Assembly: GCA_011391215.1 (NCBI GenBank)
Contig: JAABQX010000013.1
Coordinates: 1 to 44,192 of the forward strand
Direction of reading: 5' to 3'
From: Rhodocyclaceae bacterium
GTDB taxonomy: Bacteria > Pseudomonadota > Gammaproteobacteria > Burkholderiales > Rhodocyclaceae
Length of the DNA stretch: 44,192 bases
The notes under the pieces: model-generated
What the model was told of the DNA's origin: nothing
Databases searched by the model: none
The model's input: only the letters and a program-made list of their open reading frames with translations
Made by a program: the position numbers and the translations under genes
In this document: positions 29,066-37,804 of the stretch, piece by piece
Position numbering within the stretch: the stretch's first letter is position 1
Layout: every line of letters starts with the position of its first letter

Positions 29066-29350
29066 CTACTTCTTGTAGCGGCCCATTTCGCACCAGTAGC
29101 GCGTACCCGCCGCCGCCAGTTGTTGCTCCTGGAACAGTTTTGCGGCCCTGACACAATTGGTGTGGTTGTAGCTCATTTTGCCCTGGGAGGATTCCGCCAT
29201 GGATTCCGCCGAATCGAAGGTGGCGACGTGAATCCGCAGGTTGCCCGTCATGGCGTTGCCCCGATACAGCGTGTAGGTGCCATCATCCAGATTGCATGCT
29301 GATAATAGGGCGGTAGCCAGCCCGGCCAATGCAATTATCTTCGTTTTCAT
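29066..29350 (-). CDS. Small predicted lipoprotein
   Basis: 94 residues with a type II signal: MKTKIIALAGLATALLSAC, lipobox LSAC with Cys 19. The mature part (about 75 residues; TYTLYRGNAMTGNLRIHVATF, two further cysteines in NHTNC and RYWCEMG) matches nothing I can name. The two cysteines could form a disulfide. GAGGAG just upstream of the ATG supports the start. It ends 7 bases from the convergent DUF3096 gene and may be transcribed after yaeQ. Confidence 0.75.
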   Translation of the reverse strand: MKTKIIALAGLATALLSACNLDDGTYTLYRGNAMTGNLRIHVATFDSAESMAESSQGKMSYNHTNCVRAAKLFQEQQLAAAGTRYWCEMGRYKK

Positions 29351-29400
29351 TTGAATTACTCCTCGGGTAAGGGGACTGCTCGTACCAGTATAGAGGCTGG

Positions 29401-29952
29401 TTACCCGCTTGCGGTGAGGCGACGCGGTTCGATCAGCACGGTTTGGGCGCCATCGCTGGTCGTCAGCCAGACTTGCCCGTCCTGGATCGTGCATTGCAAC
29501 TGCATGCCCCGTTCGGCTAGCGCTGCGAGTGCAGCGGATTGAGCGGAGTCGATGACGAACACCTTGAGGTTGGCGATGCGCGATAACGCCTTGCCTTCCT
29601 TGCCCCACCAGATCTCGGCAGCCTTGCCGCCATAGACCAGCACAACGACGTCTGCGGCACGGCCGGCAGCTTTGCGCAGCGTACGTTCATCCGGCAGACC
29701 AACCTCGATCCAGCGTTCGATGGTGCCCGAATAGTCTTTCTGCCAGAGTGCCGGCTCATCTTCGGTCGACAGGCCGCGGCCGAATTCCAGGCGTTCATCG
29801 GCAAACATGATGAAGGCCAGCAGACGCACCATCATGCGTTCGTCGGTTTCGGAGGGGTGACGTGCCAGCGTGAAAGCGTGCTCGCCGTAATAGGGGCGGT
29901 CCATGTCGGCGATGCTCACGGTCGCCTTGAATATGGTGGATTTGAGGGCCAT
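29401..29952 (-). CDS. YaeQ family protein
   Basis: 183 residues, standard length for YaeQ. The N-terminus MALKSTIFKATVSIADMDRP and the blocks HPSETDERMMVRLLAFIMFA and LWQKDYSGTIERWIEVGLPD are family signatures. The fold is a variant PD-(D/E)XK nuclease; the biological role is not established. A dispersed repeat copy lies 12 bases upstream of the ATG, in the place where a ribosome binding site would be expected, and no clear Shine-Dalgarno sequence remains. It lies downstream of lpxH on the same strand. Confidence 0.92.
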   Translation of the reverse strand: MALKSTIFKATVSIADMDRPYYGEHAFTLARHPSETDERMMVRLLAFIMFADERLEFGRGLSTEDEPALWQKDYSGTIERWIEVGLPDERTLRKAAGRAADVVVLVYGGKAAEIWWGKEGKALSRIANLKVFVIDSAQSAALAALAERGMQLQCTIQDGQVWLTTSDGAQTVLIEPRRLTASG

Positions 29953-29964
29953 GGGGTTTATGTG

Positions 29965-29989
29965 CGCCGTCCCGCCAGCGCCAACTTTT
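29965..29989 (-). repeat. Dispersed repeat, copy 8, between lpxH and yaeQ
   Basis: One change from consensus (AAAAGTTGG). It begins directly after the lpxH TGA stop (29990-29992) and ends 12 bases before the yaeQ ATG, filling most of the 37-base gap. Confidence 0.88.
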
Positions 29990-30718
29990 TCAGGTGATGA
30001 AATGCCAACCGTTTGCATCGCAGGAGAGGGTCTCGCCCCGGTCGGCATGCCAGTCGCCCAGCACCCAGCGTTGGCAAGCACGGCTGTCGACCAGGTGCGT
30101 ATGCTGGCCCTGACGATGGGTGTGACCATGGATGAGGGCCTGGGCAGCGTACTGACGCAGTATGGCGATAACACTATCCGGATTGACGTCCATGATCGCC
30201 AGCGGCTTGACCTTTTTTTCGTCCTGGCTGCGCTGGCGCAACGCGGCGATTTCTGCCTTGCGCTCACTCAGCGGCCGCGCCAGAAAGCGGGTTTGCCAGG
30301 CCGGATCGCGCACCATGCAGCGAAAACGCTGATAGTCGGCATCGTCAGTGCATAGGGTATCGCCATGGCTCAGGAGCGTCTTCACGCCATGGATGTTGCG
30401 GATGCAAGGATCGGGCAGCAGCGTCAGTCCGGCCACATCGGCAAAACCAGCGCCGATGAGAAGGTCGCGGTTGCCGGCCATGAAGAAAATTGTCACTCCG
30501 GCATCGGACAAGTTGCGCAATGCGCCGATGATCCGGGTGTTGAACGGGTCCGCCAGATCGTCGTCGCCCGCCCAGTAATCGAACAGGTCGCCGAGGATGG
30601 TCAGGCTGCCGGCAGTGCGCGCCGTACCGGAAAGGAAGGACAGGAAGCGAGCGGCCGTCGCGGGGGCATCCGGGGACAGATGCAGGTCGGAAACGAAAAG
30701 TGCTGCCCCGGGTTGCAC
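29990..30718 (-). CDS. lpxH: UDP-2,3-diacylglucosamine diphosphatase
   Basis: 242 residues, calcineurin-like phosphoesterase fold. It hydrolyses UDP-2,3-diacylglucosamine to lipid X and UMP in lipid A synthesis at the inner membrane. Metal-site motifs are FVSDLHLS, GDLFDYWAGDDD, AGNRDLLIG, LSHGDTLCTDD and IHGHTHRQGQH. It lies 3 bases after ppiB on the same strand. The C-terminus (GWHFIT) ends directly at a dispersed repeat. Confidence 0.94.
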   Translation of the reverse strand: MQPGAALFVSDLHLSPDAPATAARFLSFLSGTARTAGSLTILGDLFDYWAGDDDLADPFNTRIIGALRNLSDAGVTIFFMAGNRDLLIGAGFADVAGLTLLPDPCIRNIHGVKTLLSHGDTLCTDDADYQRFRCMVRDPAWQTRFLARPLSERKAEIAALRQRSQDEKKVKPLAIMDVNPDSVIAILRQYAAQALIHGHTHRQGQHTHLVDSRACQRWVLGDWHADRGETLSCDANGWHFIT

Positions 30719-30721
30719 GGC

Positions 30722-31216
30722 TCAGGAAACGACTTCGGCCTTTTCGATCTCCACGTCCTCGACCGGCACATCCTGGTGAAAGCCCTTGGTGCCGGTCTTG
30801 ACGCCCTTGATTTTGTCGACGACGTCCATGCCATCGACGACGCGACCGAACACGCAGTAACCCCAGCCCTGGCCGGAAGGCGCGCGGTGGTTGAGGAAGT
30901 CGTTGTCGGCGACGTTGATGAAGAACTGTGCGGTGGCCGAATGCGGATCGTTGGTGCGTGCCATGGCGACGGTGTAGCGGTCATTCTTCAAGCCATTGGC
31001 CGCTTCATTCTCGATCGGCTTGAGCGTATCTTTTTCCTTCATGCCGACGCCAAAGCCACCGCCCTGGACCATGAAGTTGCCGATGACGCGATGGAATACC
31101 GTGCCGTCGTAATGGCCGGACTCGACGTAAGAGAGAAAGTTGGCAACCGTCTTGGGTGCCTTTTCGGCATCGAGTTCGAGGGTGATGGCGCCGTGGTTGG
31201 TGGTGAGTTTGATCAT
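30722..31216 (-). CDS. ppiB: Peptidyl-prolyl cis-trans isomerase, cyclophilin type, cytoplasmic
   Basis: 164 residues without a signal peptide: [54 protein letters not shown] and [15 protein letters not shown] hold the catalytic Arg, Phe and Gln residues of cyclophilins. It accelerates proline isomerisation in protein folding in the cytoplasm. Ten bases upstream lies the end of a second, exported cyclophilin gene; the pair likely arose by duplication. Confidence 0.94.
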   Translation of the reverse strand: MIKLTTNHGAITLELDAEKAPKTVANFLSYVESGHYDGTVFHRVIGNFMVQGGGFGVGMKEKDTLKPIENEAANGLKNDRYTVAMARTNDPHSATAQFFINVADNDFLNHRAPSGQGWGYCVFGRVVDGMDVVDKIKGVKTGTKGFHQDVPVEDVEIEKAEVVS

Positions 31217-31226
31217 TTTGAAGTCC

Positions 31227-31790
31227 TTATTTTTTCTCGGGCAACAGGGTTACGGATTCGATCACGATGGGAGCCGTGGGAACGTTCTGGTGGCCACCGG
31301 CGTTGCCTGTGGCGACCTTGGCGATTTTTTGGACGACGTCTTGCCCTTGCACGACCTTGCCGAATACGGCATAGCCCCAGCCGTCCTGGCCAGGGTAGTC
31401 GAGGAAGCTGTTGTCCTTGAGGTTGATGAAGAACTGTGCGCTGGCCGAATGCGGGTTCGGCGTGCGTGCCATGGCGATGCTGCCGGTGACGTTCTTCAGT
31501 CCATTTTTCGCCTCATTCTGGATCGGCGCACGCGTCGGTTTTTCTTTCATGCCGGCCTCGAAACCACCGCCCTGGATCATGAAGTTGTCAATGACGCGAT
31601 GAAAGATGGTGCCGTTATAGAAGCCATCCTTGACGTACTGCAGGAAGTTTTCGACGGTCTTGGGGGCCTTGACGGCATCCAGTTCAAACACGATCACGCC
31701 CTGATTGGTCTTGAGTTCGACTTGCGGATTGGCTGCCATGGCTGACAGCGAAAGGCAAAAGAGGGACAACAAAGCAAACAGTTTTTTCAT
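31227..31790 (-). CDS. ppiA: Peptidyl-prolyl cis-trans isomerase, cyclophilin type, periplasmic
   Basis: 187 residues with a signal peptide ([18 protein letters not shown], cleavage after AMA). The cyclophilin domain parallels the neighbouring ppi[40 protein letters not shown] and [15 protein letters not shown]. The ATG at 31790 was chosen because it begins the signal peptide; a longer open frame upstream is the shadow of the next gene. It folds exported proteins. Confidence 0.93.
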   Translation of the reverse strand: MKKLFALLSLFCLSLSAMAANPQVELKTNQGVIVFELDAVKAPKTVENFLQYVKDGFYNGTIFHRVIDNFMIQGGGFEAGMKEKPTRAPIQNEAKNGLKNVTGSIAMARTPNPHSASAQFFINLKDNSFLDYPGQDGWGYAVFGKVVQGQDVVQKIAKVATGNAGGHQNVPTAPIVIESVTLLPEKK

Positions 31791-31821
31791 GGGAACACTC
31801 CGGGGTAAAGAGATTGCGGTA

Positions 31822-33024
31822 TCAGGTTGCGTCTTCGTGGGCGATTTTCCAGCGCCCGTCTTCCTTGATCCAGTATTGGCGTTTCTGCATCCGGTTCGAC
31901 AGGTTGCTGCTCTGATAATCCTGCTCGAAGGTGACGACGACGTACTCGTCCTTGCCCGGATTGCGGAACATGCTGATGTTTTGCGTGCCGACCTTGATCC
32001 ACTGCTTGCCGGCATTGACCTTTTTCTTCTGGGCGACCCAGGCGGCGAGATCCTTGCCGTCGCCGGAAAACTTCTGCGAGTAATGGCGGGCATAGCGGCC
32101 GATATCGAGGCTCTCCCAGTCACGCCGCCATTCGTCGATGACGCCGAGCAGGGATTTGCGTTCGGCCTGCCAGTTATCAAGCGAAAGCCATTCGATGCTG
32201 TTGCTGATGATGACGGGGGTGGTACCGATCTGCAGGTTCTTTGCCAGGGCGTCAAGGTCGGTGTTGGCCAGTACCACGCAGCCATCCGATGCTTTCGGGG
32301 GGCGCGAGAAAGTGTCGGAGGGTGTACCGTGCAGCCAGATGCCATGGCCGTTCTTGCCTTGCTTCTTGTCCCATGCATTGGGGTAATTGATGGGGAACGC
32401 GCCGCTCCCGTAGAAGTCGCCGAGTTTTTTGGTTGGCAGGCTGGAGGTGACGTGATAAACGCCGACCGGTGTTTTCTTGTCGCCTTCCCTGAGTTTGTCG
32501 GAACCCAGTTTGCCGTGGGTGATGTAGTAGTCGGCCACGAACCGCGGGGTACCCTTGTCGTTCTGATAAAGGTAGAGCCGCGATTTCTGGGTGTCGACGA
32601 CCACGGCATGCTTCTGCTCCGGCCGTAACTGCAGCAGGTAGCGCGGCACCTGAGTTTCGGCCGGCTTGTTCTGATAAGCGTGCAGGCGGGCAATCGCTTC
32701 TTCGCGTAGGTCGGCGACCTGCTCGACGGCAGTCACGGCGCCGTCGCCGCCGAAGCTCTTCAGCGGGGTGATGCGGGCCATCAACAGATCCCCCTTGATC
32801 AGGTGGCCAAGACGAAAGTTGGGGTAGGCCTTGAGCATCGCCTCGGTTTCGTTGAGGGCGGCTTCCCAATGGTTCTTTTCGATTTGCTCGAATACGTGCG
32901 CCAGCAGGGGTTCCGGGCCGGAATCGGTGTAACGCGGGGCAACCGGGGGGCTGGCCGCCAGGGTGCCTTGCAAGCAGAAAAAAGCTGCCAGGGTGGCACT
33001 GATCAGTTTGCCCGCAGCTTTCAA
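31822..33024 (-). CDS. L,D-transpeptidase (YkuD) with C-terminal NTF2-like domain
   Basis: 400 residues. A signal peptide ([20 protein letters not shown], cleavage near TLA) is followed by a helical region and a YkuD domain at about 135-275 with the active site [21 protein letters not shown] read in parts (His and Cys in HGTP and SDGCV). The last 110 residues ([18 protein letters not shown] and [17 protein letters not shown]) are an NTF2/SnoaL-like module also found at the end of the upstream TPR protein. Likely role is 3-3 cross-linking of peptidoglycan or lipoprotein attachment in the periplasm. The start is TTG 33024, whose bases overlap the TGA stop of the TPR gene (TTGA). Confidence 0.88.
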   Translation of the reverse strand: MKAAGKLISATLAAFFCLQGTLAASPPVAPRYTDSGPEPLLAHVFEQIEKNHWEAALNETEAMLKAYPNFRLGHLIKGDLLMARITPLKSFGGDGAVTAVEQVADLREEAIARLHAYQNKPAETQVPRYLLQLRPEQKHAVVVDTQKSRLYLYQNDKGTPRFVADYYITHGKLGSDKLREGDKKTPVGVYHVTSSLPTKKLGDFYGSGAFPINYPNAWDKKQGKNGHGIWLHGTPSDTFSRPPKASDGCVVLANTDLDALAKNLQIGTTPVIISNSIEWLSLDNWQAERKSLLGVIDEWRRDWESLDIGRYARHYSQKFSGDGKDLAAWVAQKKKVNAGKQWIKVGTQNISMFRNPGKDEYVVVTFEQDYQSSNLSNRMQKRQYWIKEDGRWKIAHEDAT

Positions 33025-34163
33025 CCGCCCACCCGCTCTTCATGAATCAACCATTTGCCGTCGCGTTTGACCATTACCAGGGTTTTGCCGGAGGAAGATT
33101 CGAAACTGGCAGACTTGTAGTTCTGGCGGAAACGCACAATTGCCTTGTCGGAACCTTCGGCCTTGACAGTCAGTTTGTCGCGACTGACCTCGATCTTGCC
33201 AGGCTTGGCAACACGCTGACTGCGCTCTGTTTCCCAATCCTTGCGCGATTGGCCGCCAGGGGTCTGGAAGTCTCTGGCGTAGTGCGACAGATAAGCTTTC
33301 ACATCCTTTTTCGACCAAGCGGAAAGCCAGCCATCAACGGTGGCGGTGACCTCGCTGCTGATGTCAGCCGGTTTGGCGGGTTCCGGCGCCGGCTTGCTCT
33401 CGGCTGGCTTGACTACGGGAACGGAGGCTGGAGATTTGACGGGTTCGACAACCTGCGGTTTTGCAATGGCAACCATGGCAGGTGCCACTGGTGGTACGGC
33501 AGGCGCGGGTGGAGTAATCCCCACCGGGCTTGGCGCGGCAGGCTTGCCAGTTGCTGCAATTGCCGTCTTGCCAGCGCCGACTTTTTCCTTGGGACTGCCA
33601 GCCCCGCCAACCAGTTCGTTGATCATCGACAGTTTGGTTTGTGCAGAGGCATTGGAGGCGTCGATCTGCAATGCCTTGCCATACGCATCACTCGCCAGTC
33701 GCGAGTAAATGTCACCGAGATTCTCGTGCGCGGTGGCATAGGCCGGATGGGTGCGGATTGCCAACTCCAGCGCCTGTTTGGCCTTGTCGTACTGCTTTTG
33801 CTGGGCGTAGATCACGGCCAGGTTGTTGTAAGGCTCGGGTAATTCCGGATAGTCTTCGGTGAGTTTCTTGAAGACCACAATGGCTTCGTCGGGCTTGTTT
33901 AGCCCCGTGAGGATGATGCCCTTGAGAAAACGTCCTTGCGCATCCTTCGGCTTGCCGGCGAGGTGGCGGTTGACCTGCTCCAGGGCCTTGGCATGCTGAC
34001 CGGCCTTGAATGACTGGTTGGCGTCATCGAGTGTGTCTGCAAGGACGGGCAGGGCACTCAAACCAAGTGTCACCAGGCCCGTGAGCAACAGTAATACCCG
34101 CGAGAAAAACCGCGCACCGGGGTGAAGGCGAATTGCGGTCGAAAAAGCGGGGAAAATAGGCAT
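33021..34163 (-). CDS. Exported TPR-repeat protein with C-terminal NTF2-like domain
   Basis: 380 residues. A signal or anchor sequence (FFSRVLLLLTGLVTLGLSAL, cleavage near VLA) is followed by about four TPR motifs at about 45-175 (NNLAVIYAQQKQYDKAKQAL, HENLGDIYSRLA), a proline/alanine/lysine-rich linker at about 185-270 and an NTF2-like domain (WSKKDVKAYLSHYARDFQTP and KRDGKWLIHEE). Residues about 194-201 (KVGAGKTA) in the linker are a translated dispersed repeat. Overlap with the L,D-transpeptidase gene and the shared C-terminal domain suggest a joint envelope role. Confidence 0.85.
   Translation of the reverse strand: MPIFPAFSTAIRLHPGARFFSRVLLLLTGLVTLGLSALPVLADTLDDANQSFKAGQHAKALEQVNRHLAGKPKDAQGRFLKGIILTGLNKPDEAIVVFKKLTEDYPELPEPYNNLAVIYAQQKQYDKAKQALELAIRTHPAYATAHENLGDIYSRLASDAYGKALQIDASNASAQTKLSMINELVGGAGSPKEKVGAGKTAIAATGKPAAPSPVGITPPAPAVPPVAPAMVAIAKPQVVEPVKSPASVPVVKPAESKPAPEPAKPADISSEVTATVDGWLSAWSKKDVKAYLSHYARDFQTPGGQSRKDWETERSQRVAKPGKIEVSRDKLTVKAEGSDKAIVRFRQNYKSASFESSSGKTLVMVKRDGKWLIHEERVGG
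33562..33585 (-). repeat. Dispersed repeat, copy 9, in the linker of the TPR protein
   Basis: Three changes from consensus (AAG for GGG, final A). On the minus strand, in frame, it encodes KVGAGKTA. Confidence 0.85.
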
Positions 34164-34318
34164 GCGGTCTCTGGTCTTGACTGGGAAATTCGACGTATGA
34201 TTCTAACAAAGAAGCAGTGCCCGGCACGCTGCCGGACAATGTTCTAAAGCCTTAATACGGTGCTTTTCCCTACCTTTATGGGCCTTTCCCGGCCTTTGTT
34301 CTATCTGGTCTGATTTCC

Positions 34319-35698
34319 ATGCTGAAAATCTACAACTCTCTTGCACGTGCCAACCAGGAATTTGTGCCGATCGAGCCCGGCAAAGTACGACTCTATGTTT
34401 GCGGCATGACTGTGTATGACTACTGCCATCTGGGTCATGGCCGGGTGATGGTCGTCTTCGACATGGTGGTGCGCTGGTTGCGGGCGAGCGGGCTGGCAGT
34501 GACCTATGTGCGCAACATCACTGATATTGACGACAAAATCATCAAACGTGCTGCTGAAAACGGCGAAACGGTGCGGGCGCTGACCGATCGTTTTATCGGT
34601 GCCATGCACGGGGATGCACGGGCCCTGGGGGTGCAAATACCCGATCACGAGCCGCGCGCCACCGAATTTGTGCCGCAGATGCTCGACATGATCGGGGCGC
34701 TGGAAAAGAACGGCTACGCTTACCTCGCCGCCAATCAAGACGTTTGTTATTCGGTGCGCAAGTTCGCCGGTTACGGCAAGCTTTCCGGCAAATCCATTGA
34801 GGATTTGCGTGCCGGTGAGCGCGTCGATGTCATGGAAGGCAAGCAGGATCCGCTGGATTTTGTACTCTGGAAACATGCCAAACCAGAGGAGTCCGCCGAA
34901 GTGAAATGGGATTCAGCCTGGGGCAGGGGGCGCCCCGGCTGGCACATCGAGTGCTCCGCAATGAGTTCGCAACTGCTGGGCGAGCATTTCGACATCCACG
35001 GCGGTGGCCAGGACTTGCAGTTTCCCCACCACGAAAACGAGATTGCCCAGAGCGAGGGTGCGCATGGCAAGACCTTCGTGAACTACTGGATGCACAACGG
35101 TTTTGTACGCGTCGATAATGAAAAGATGTCGAAATCGCTCGGCAATTTTTTCACTATCCGCGACATCCTCAAGAAGTACGACGCCGAGGTGGTGCGCTTC
35201 TTCATCCTGCGCGCCCACTACCGCAGCCCGCTGAATTACTCCGACGCCCACCTCGATGATGCGCGTGCGGCTTTGTCGCGGCTCTATACGGCGCTGAAGG
35301 GTTTCGACGTTCCGGCGCAGTTTGATTGGGACGAAGCCTACGCCTGCCATTTCCGCGAGGCGATGGATGATGACTTCGCCACGCCTGAGGCCGTCGCGGT
35401 GCTGTTTGACATCGCCAATGAAGTCAATCGCAACAAGGATCCCAAGCTGGCTGCGCAACTCAAGGGATTGGGGGGTGTACTGGGCTTGCTGCAACGCGAT
35501 CCGGTCGCGTTTTTGCAGGCCGGTCCGGTGGTGGCCGATGGCCTGAGTGCGGCGGAGATCGACGAAAAAGTCGGTGCTCGCAATACGGCGAAACAAGCGA
35601 AAAACTACGCCGAGGCCGACCGCATCCGCGCTGAACTTAAGGTCGCCGGTATCATGCTGGAGGACGGACCCCAGGGAACAACCTGGCGGCGGGGGTAG
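34319..35698 (+). CDS. cysS: Cysteinyl-tRNA synthetase
   Basis: 459 residues, standard length. Class I synthetase signatures: [17 protein letters not shown] (HIGH-type HLGH), zinc ligands including the Cys in [15 protein letters not shown] and [10 protein letters not shown], and the [12 protein letters not shown] loop. The C-terminal anticodon region ends [19 protein letters not shown]. It charges tRNA-Cys in the cytoplasm. It is divergent from the TPR gene across 155 bases. [13 protein letters not shown] resembles the dispersed repeat product but is the expected family sequence. Confidence 0.97.
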   Translation: MLKIYNSLARANQEFVPIEPGKVRLYVCGMTVYDYCHLGHGRVMVVFDMVVRWLRASGLAVTYVRNITDIDDKIIKRAAENGETVRALTDRFIGAMHGDARALGVQIPDHEPRATEFVPQMLDMIGALEKNGYAYLAANQDVCYSVRKFAGYGKLSGKSIEDLRAGERVDVMEGKQDPLDFVLWKHAKPEESAEVKWDSAWGRGRPGWHIECSAMSSQLLGEHFDIHGGGQDLQFPHHENEIAQSEGAHGKTFVNYWMHNGFVRVDNEKMSKSLGNFFTIRDILKKYDAEVVRFFILRAHYRSPLNYSDAHLDDARAALSRLYTALKGFDVPAQFDWDEAYACHFREAMDDDFATPEAVAVLFDIANEVNRNKDPKLAAQLKGLGGVLGLLQRDPVAFLQAGPVVADGLSAAEIDEKVGARNTAKQAKNYAEADRIRAELKVAGIMLEDGPQGTTWRRG

Positions 35699-35814
35699 CG
35701 TTTCTCATCCTTCATCGCCCGCCAGATATTTTGGCCAGAAGAGACTACGATGGACTGGTGAAATTGAGTACTTTAAACACTCAGGGTTTTGGCGCGGCGA
35801 GCAAGGAGTGGTCG

Positions 35815-35875
35815 GTGTTTGCGCCTTTGCTCCTATTAGTTTTTCTTTGCCTCTTTGCCTCTTTGCCTCTTTGCC
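35815..35875 (+). promoter_or_regulatory. Out-of-frame SD/GTG start and signal-peptide region of the lytic transglycosylase
   Basis: AAGGAG (35803-35808) lies 6 bases before GTG 35815, which opens a strongly hydrophobic signal-peptide-like reading frame (VFAPLLLLVFLCLFASLPLC). In the given sequence this frame leaves the enzyme's frame and ends at 36015. The frame offset is +1, so one more 8-bp unit, or two fewer, would bring it in frame with the transglycosylase. Confidence 0.6.
35844..35875 (+). repeat. Octanucleotide tandem repeat (TCTTTGCC) x4
   Basis: Four perfect copies of TCTTTGCC. The unit is not a multiple of three, so slippage changes the reading frame. It lies in the signal-peptide coding part of the transglycosylase gene, a classic position for phase variation. 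Confidence 0.92.
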
Positions 35876-36688
35876 TTGGCGAGTGGCAGGGTGAGTGCGA
35901 CTGTGCTGGAAATCGAAGCGCCCAAGGTTGTCGCCTTGCTGGAGCAGGGACTGGCGGCGGAGCAAGGTATCCGAGGCTACAAGCGTCCGGGGCTGGCATT
36001 GGCGCTTTACTGTGAAGCCGGCGAGTTGGGGAGCGCCGAGGGTTTTTTTCAGGTCGGACGTACTCTGCGCAAGTCCGCTTCCGTATGGTATAGCCCGTCC
36101 TTGGGGAATGCCTATCTTGCGCTGGCGGCCAGTCTTGGCCATCAACAGGCCCAAGAACTTTATGATCCGGCGTTTGCCAATGCGTTTTTACCGGAACTCT
36201 GCGGCGATTTCGACAACATCATGGTCAGCGGAAAATTCGATCTTGATGGCTATCTGGCTGCCTTGTCACCCGCGCGGCAAAAAATCGCCGCATTGATTCG
36301 TCGCCATGCGCCGCGTTATGCAGTCGATACACGCTTTGGGCTGGCGGTCGCCTTGGCTGAATCGAACCTGAATCCACTGGCAGTCTCACCGAAAAACGCC
36401 CAAGGGGTGATGCAACTGATTCCCGACACGCAGGAGCGCTTCGGCGTCAAGAAACCCTTCGATCCGGAAAGCAGCATTCGTGGCGGTTTGACTTACTTGA
36501 AGTGGTTGTCGGCACGCTTTGGCGGTGATCTGGCCCTGGTGGCGGCTGCCTACAATGCAGGCGAAGGTACGGTCGACAAATATCAGGGTATTCCGCCTTA
36601 CTCGGAAACACGGCACTATGTACGTCGTGTGCTGTATTTTTCGGGTTTGGGGCTAACCGAACGCGCCAAGACTCCCCTGCTGCGATAG
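35855..36688 (+). CDS. Lytic transglycosylase (SLT domain), probably phase-variable
   Basis: 277 residues if read from TTG 35855, which has no ribosome binding site. A stop (TAG 35837-35839) closes the frame just upstream. The N-terminal 120 residues are helical and unrecognised (LYCEAGELGSAEGFFQVGR). The SLT/GEWL domain at about 145-265 has the catalytic Glu in ALAESNLNPLAVSPKNAQG, MQLIPDTQERFGV, AAAYNAGEGTVDKY and the C-terminal YVRRVLYF. The enzyme cleaves peptidoglycan strands. The proper secretion signal and SD/GTG start lie in another frame across the octanucleotide repeat. The stop TAG is inside a degenerate dispersed repeat. Confidence 0.8.
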   Translation: MPLCLFALASGRVSATVLEIEAPKVVALLEQGLAAEQGIRGYKRPGLALALYCEAGELGSAEGFFQVGRTLRKSASVWYSPSLGNAYLALAASLGHQQAQELYDPAFANAFLPELCGDFDNIMVSGKFDLDGYLAALSPARQKIAALIRRHAPRYAVDTRFGLAVALAESNLNPLAVSPKNAQGVMQLIPDTQERFGVKKPFDPESSIRGGLTYLKWLSARFGGDLALVAAAYNAGEGTVDKYQGIPPYSETRHYVRRVLYFSGLGLTERAKTPLLR

Positions 36689-36708
36689 TCGGCGCTGGCA
36701 GTACGGCT
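36685..36708 (+). repeat. Dispersed repeat, copy 10, diverged, overlapping the transglycosylase stop
   Basis: ATAGTCGGCGCTGGCAGTAC, then GGCT. The substitution in the A run creates the TAG stop codon (36686-36688) of the transglycosylase gene. Confidence 0.7.
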
Positions 36709-36715
36709 GTATCAC

Positions 36716-37804
36716 TTATGTCCCGAGATGCACGGGGATGCGTTGCGCGCCAAAAGGCCTGTCGAAGTGTCCGAAGCGTCCCGCGATGGCGGTGCCGCAG
36801 TGCTTGCAGTGTCCTGTGTCGTCGAGGGCATAGCCGAGAATTTCATACCAGTCACGTTCGATTACAGGCTTGCCGCAGCCGGGGCAATAGGTCGCATCGC
36901 CGGCGCGGTCGTGCACATTGCCGGTATAGACATAGCGCAGGCCGGCGCTCATGGCGATTTCTCGGGCGTGGGCGAGCGTGGTGGGCGGCGTGGCAGGTGC
37001 ATCCAGTTTGTAGTCGGGATGGAAGGCCGAGAAGTGCAGCGGCACGTCGGGTCCCAGTTCCTTGTAGCACCACGCCGCGAGTGCCTTGAGTTCGCCATCG
37101 CTATCGTTGTGGCTGGGAATCAGCAGTGTGGTCAGTTCGATCCAGCAGTCGGTTTCGTGATGGACATAGGCGATCAGGTCAAGCACCGGCTGCAGATGGC
37201 CGACGCAAAGCTTGAAGTAGAACTCGTCGGTAAACGCTTTCAGGTCGATGTTGGCAGCGTCCATCTTGGCGTAGAAATCGTGCGCTGCCGGCAGGTGCAT
37301 ATAGCCCGCCGTGACCGCGACGGTCTGGATGCCTAGCGCGTGGCAGGCATCGGCAGTATCCATTGCATATTCGGCGAAGATTACCGGATCGTTGTAGGTG
37401 AAAGCGACGCTGTGCGAGTGGTAGCGCTGAGCTGCCTGCGCGATAGCCGCCGGACTGGCCTGGTCCATCAGGCGATCCGTGTCGCGTGATTTCGAAATAT
37501 CCCAGTTCTGGCAAAATTTGCAGGCGAGGTTGCAGCCGGCGGTGCCGAAGGAAAGGATGCTCGAGCCGGGGTAGAAGTGATTGAGCGGTTTCTTCTCGAT
37601 GGGGTCGATGCAGAAACCCGAACTGCGGCCGTAGGTGGTGAGGATCATCATGCCGCCCTGGTTGGCACGAACGAAGCAGGCGGCGCGTTGGCCCTCATGC
37701 AACTTGCAATCGCGGGGACAAAGGTCGCACTGGATGCGGCCATCCTCCAAAGGGTGCCACCAGCGGGCGGGGGAACCCGTCAGGATTTCTCGGGCTCTTT
37801 CCAT
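36716..37804 (-). CDS. amrS: AmmeMemoRadiSam system radical SAM enzyme
   Basis: 362 residues. A radical SAM cluster motif CNLACKFCQNW (CX3CX2C) follows a zinc-like CDLCPRDC segment; the C-terminus has CPGCGKPVI and CKHCGTAI, a second cysteine set. Together these match the AmrS family, which always occurs with an AMMECR1 and a Memo protein, as here. The substrate modification is not established. The start ATG 37804 lies inside the end of amrA (25-base overlap). Confidence 0.92.
   Translation of the reverse strand: MERAREILTGSPARWWHPLEDGRIQCDLCPRDCKLHEGQRAACFVRANQGGMMILTTYGRSSGFCIDPIEKKPLNHFYPGSSILSFGTAGCNLACKFCQNWDISKSRDTDRLMDQASPAAIAQAAQRYHSHSVAFTYNDPVIFAEYAMDTADACHALGIQTVAVTAGYMHLPAAHDFYAKMDAANIDLKAFTDEFYFKLCVGHLQPVLDLIAYVHHETDCWIELTTLLIPSHNDSDGELKALAAWCYKELGPDVPLHFSAFHPDYKLDAPATPPTTLAHAREIAMSAGLRYVYTGNVHDRAGDATYCPGCGKPVIERDWYEILGYALDDTGHCKHCGTAIAGRFGHFDRPFGAQRIPVHLGT

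Noticed and set aside
30365-31420. Plus-strand open frame (351 residues) opposite lpxH and ppiB
   Set aside because: Antisense to two clear enzymes; composition and motifs are those of a shadow frame.
35565-35590. KVGARNTA in cysS, resembling the translated dispersed repeat
   Set aside because: The stretch fits the usual cysteinyl-tRNA synthetase pattern at this position (I..LI..RN.AR.AKN.A.AD.IR), and the DNA differs from the repeat in the second half. It is ancestral sequence, not a copy.
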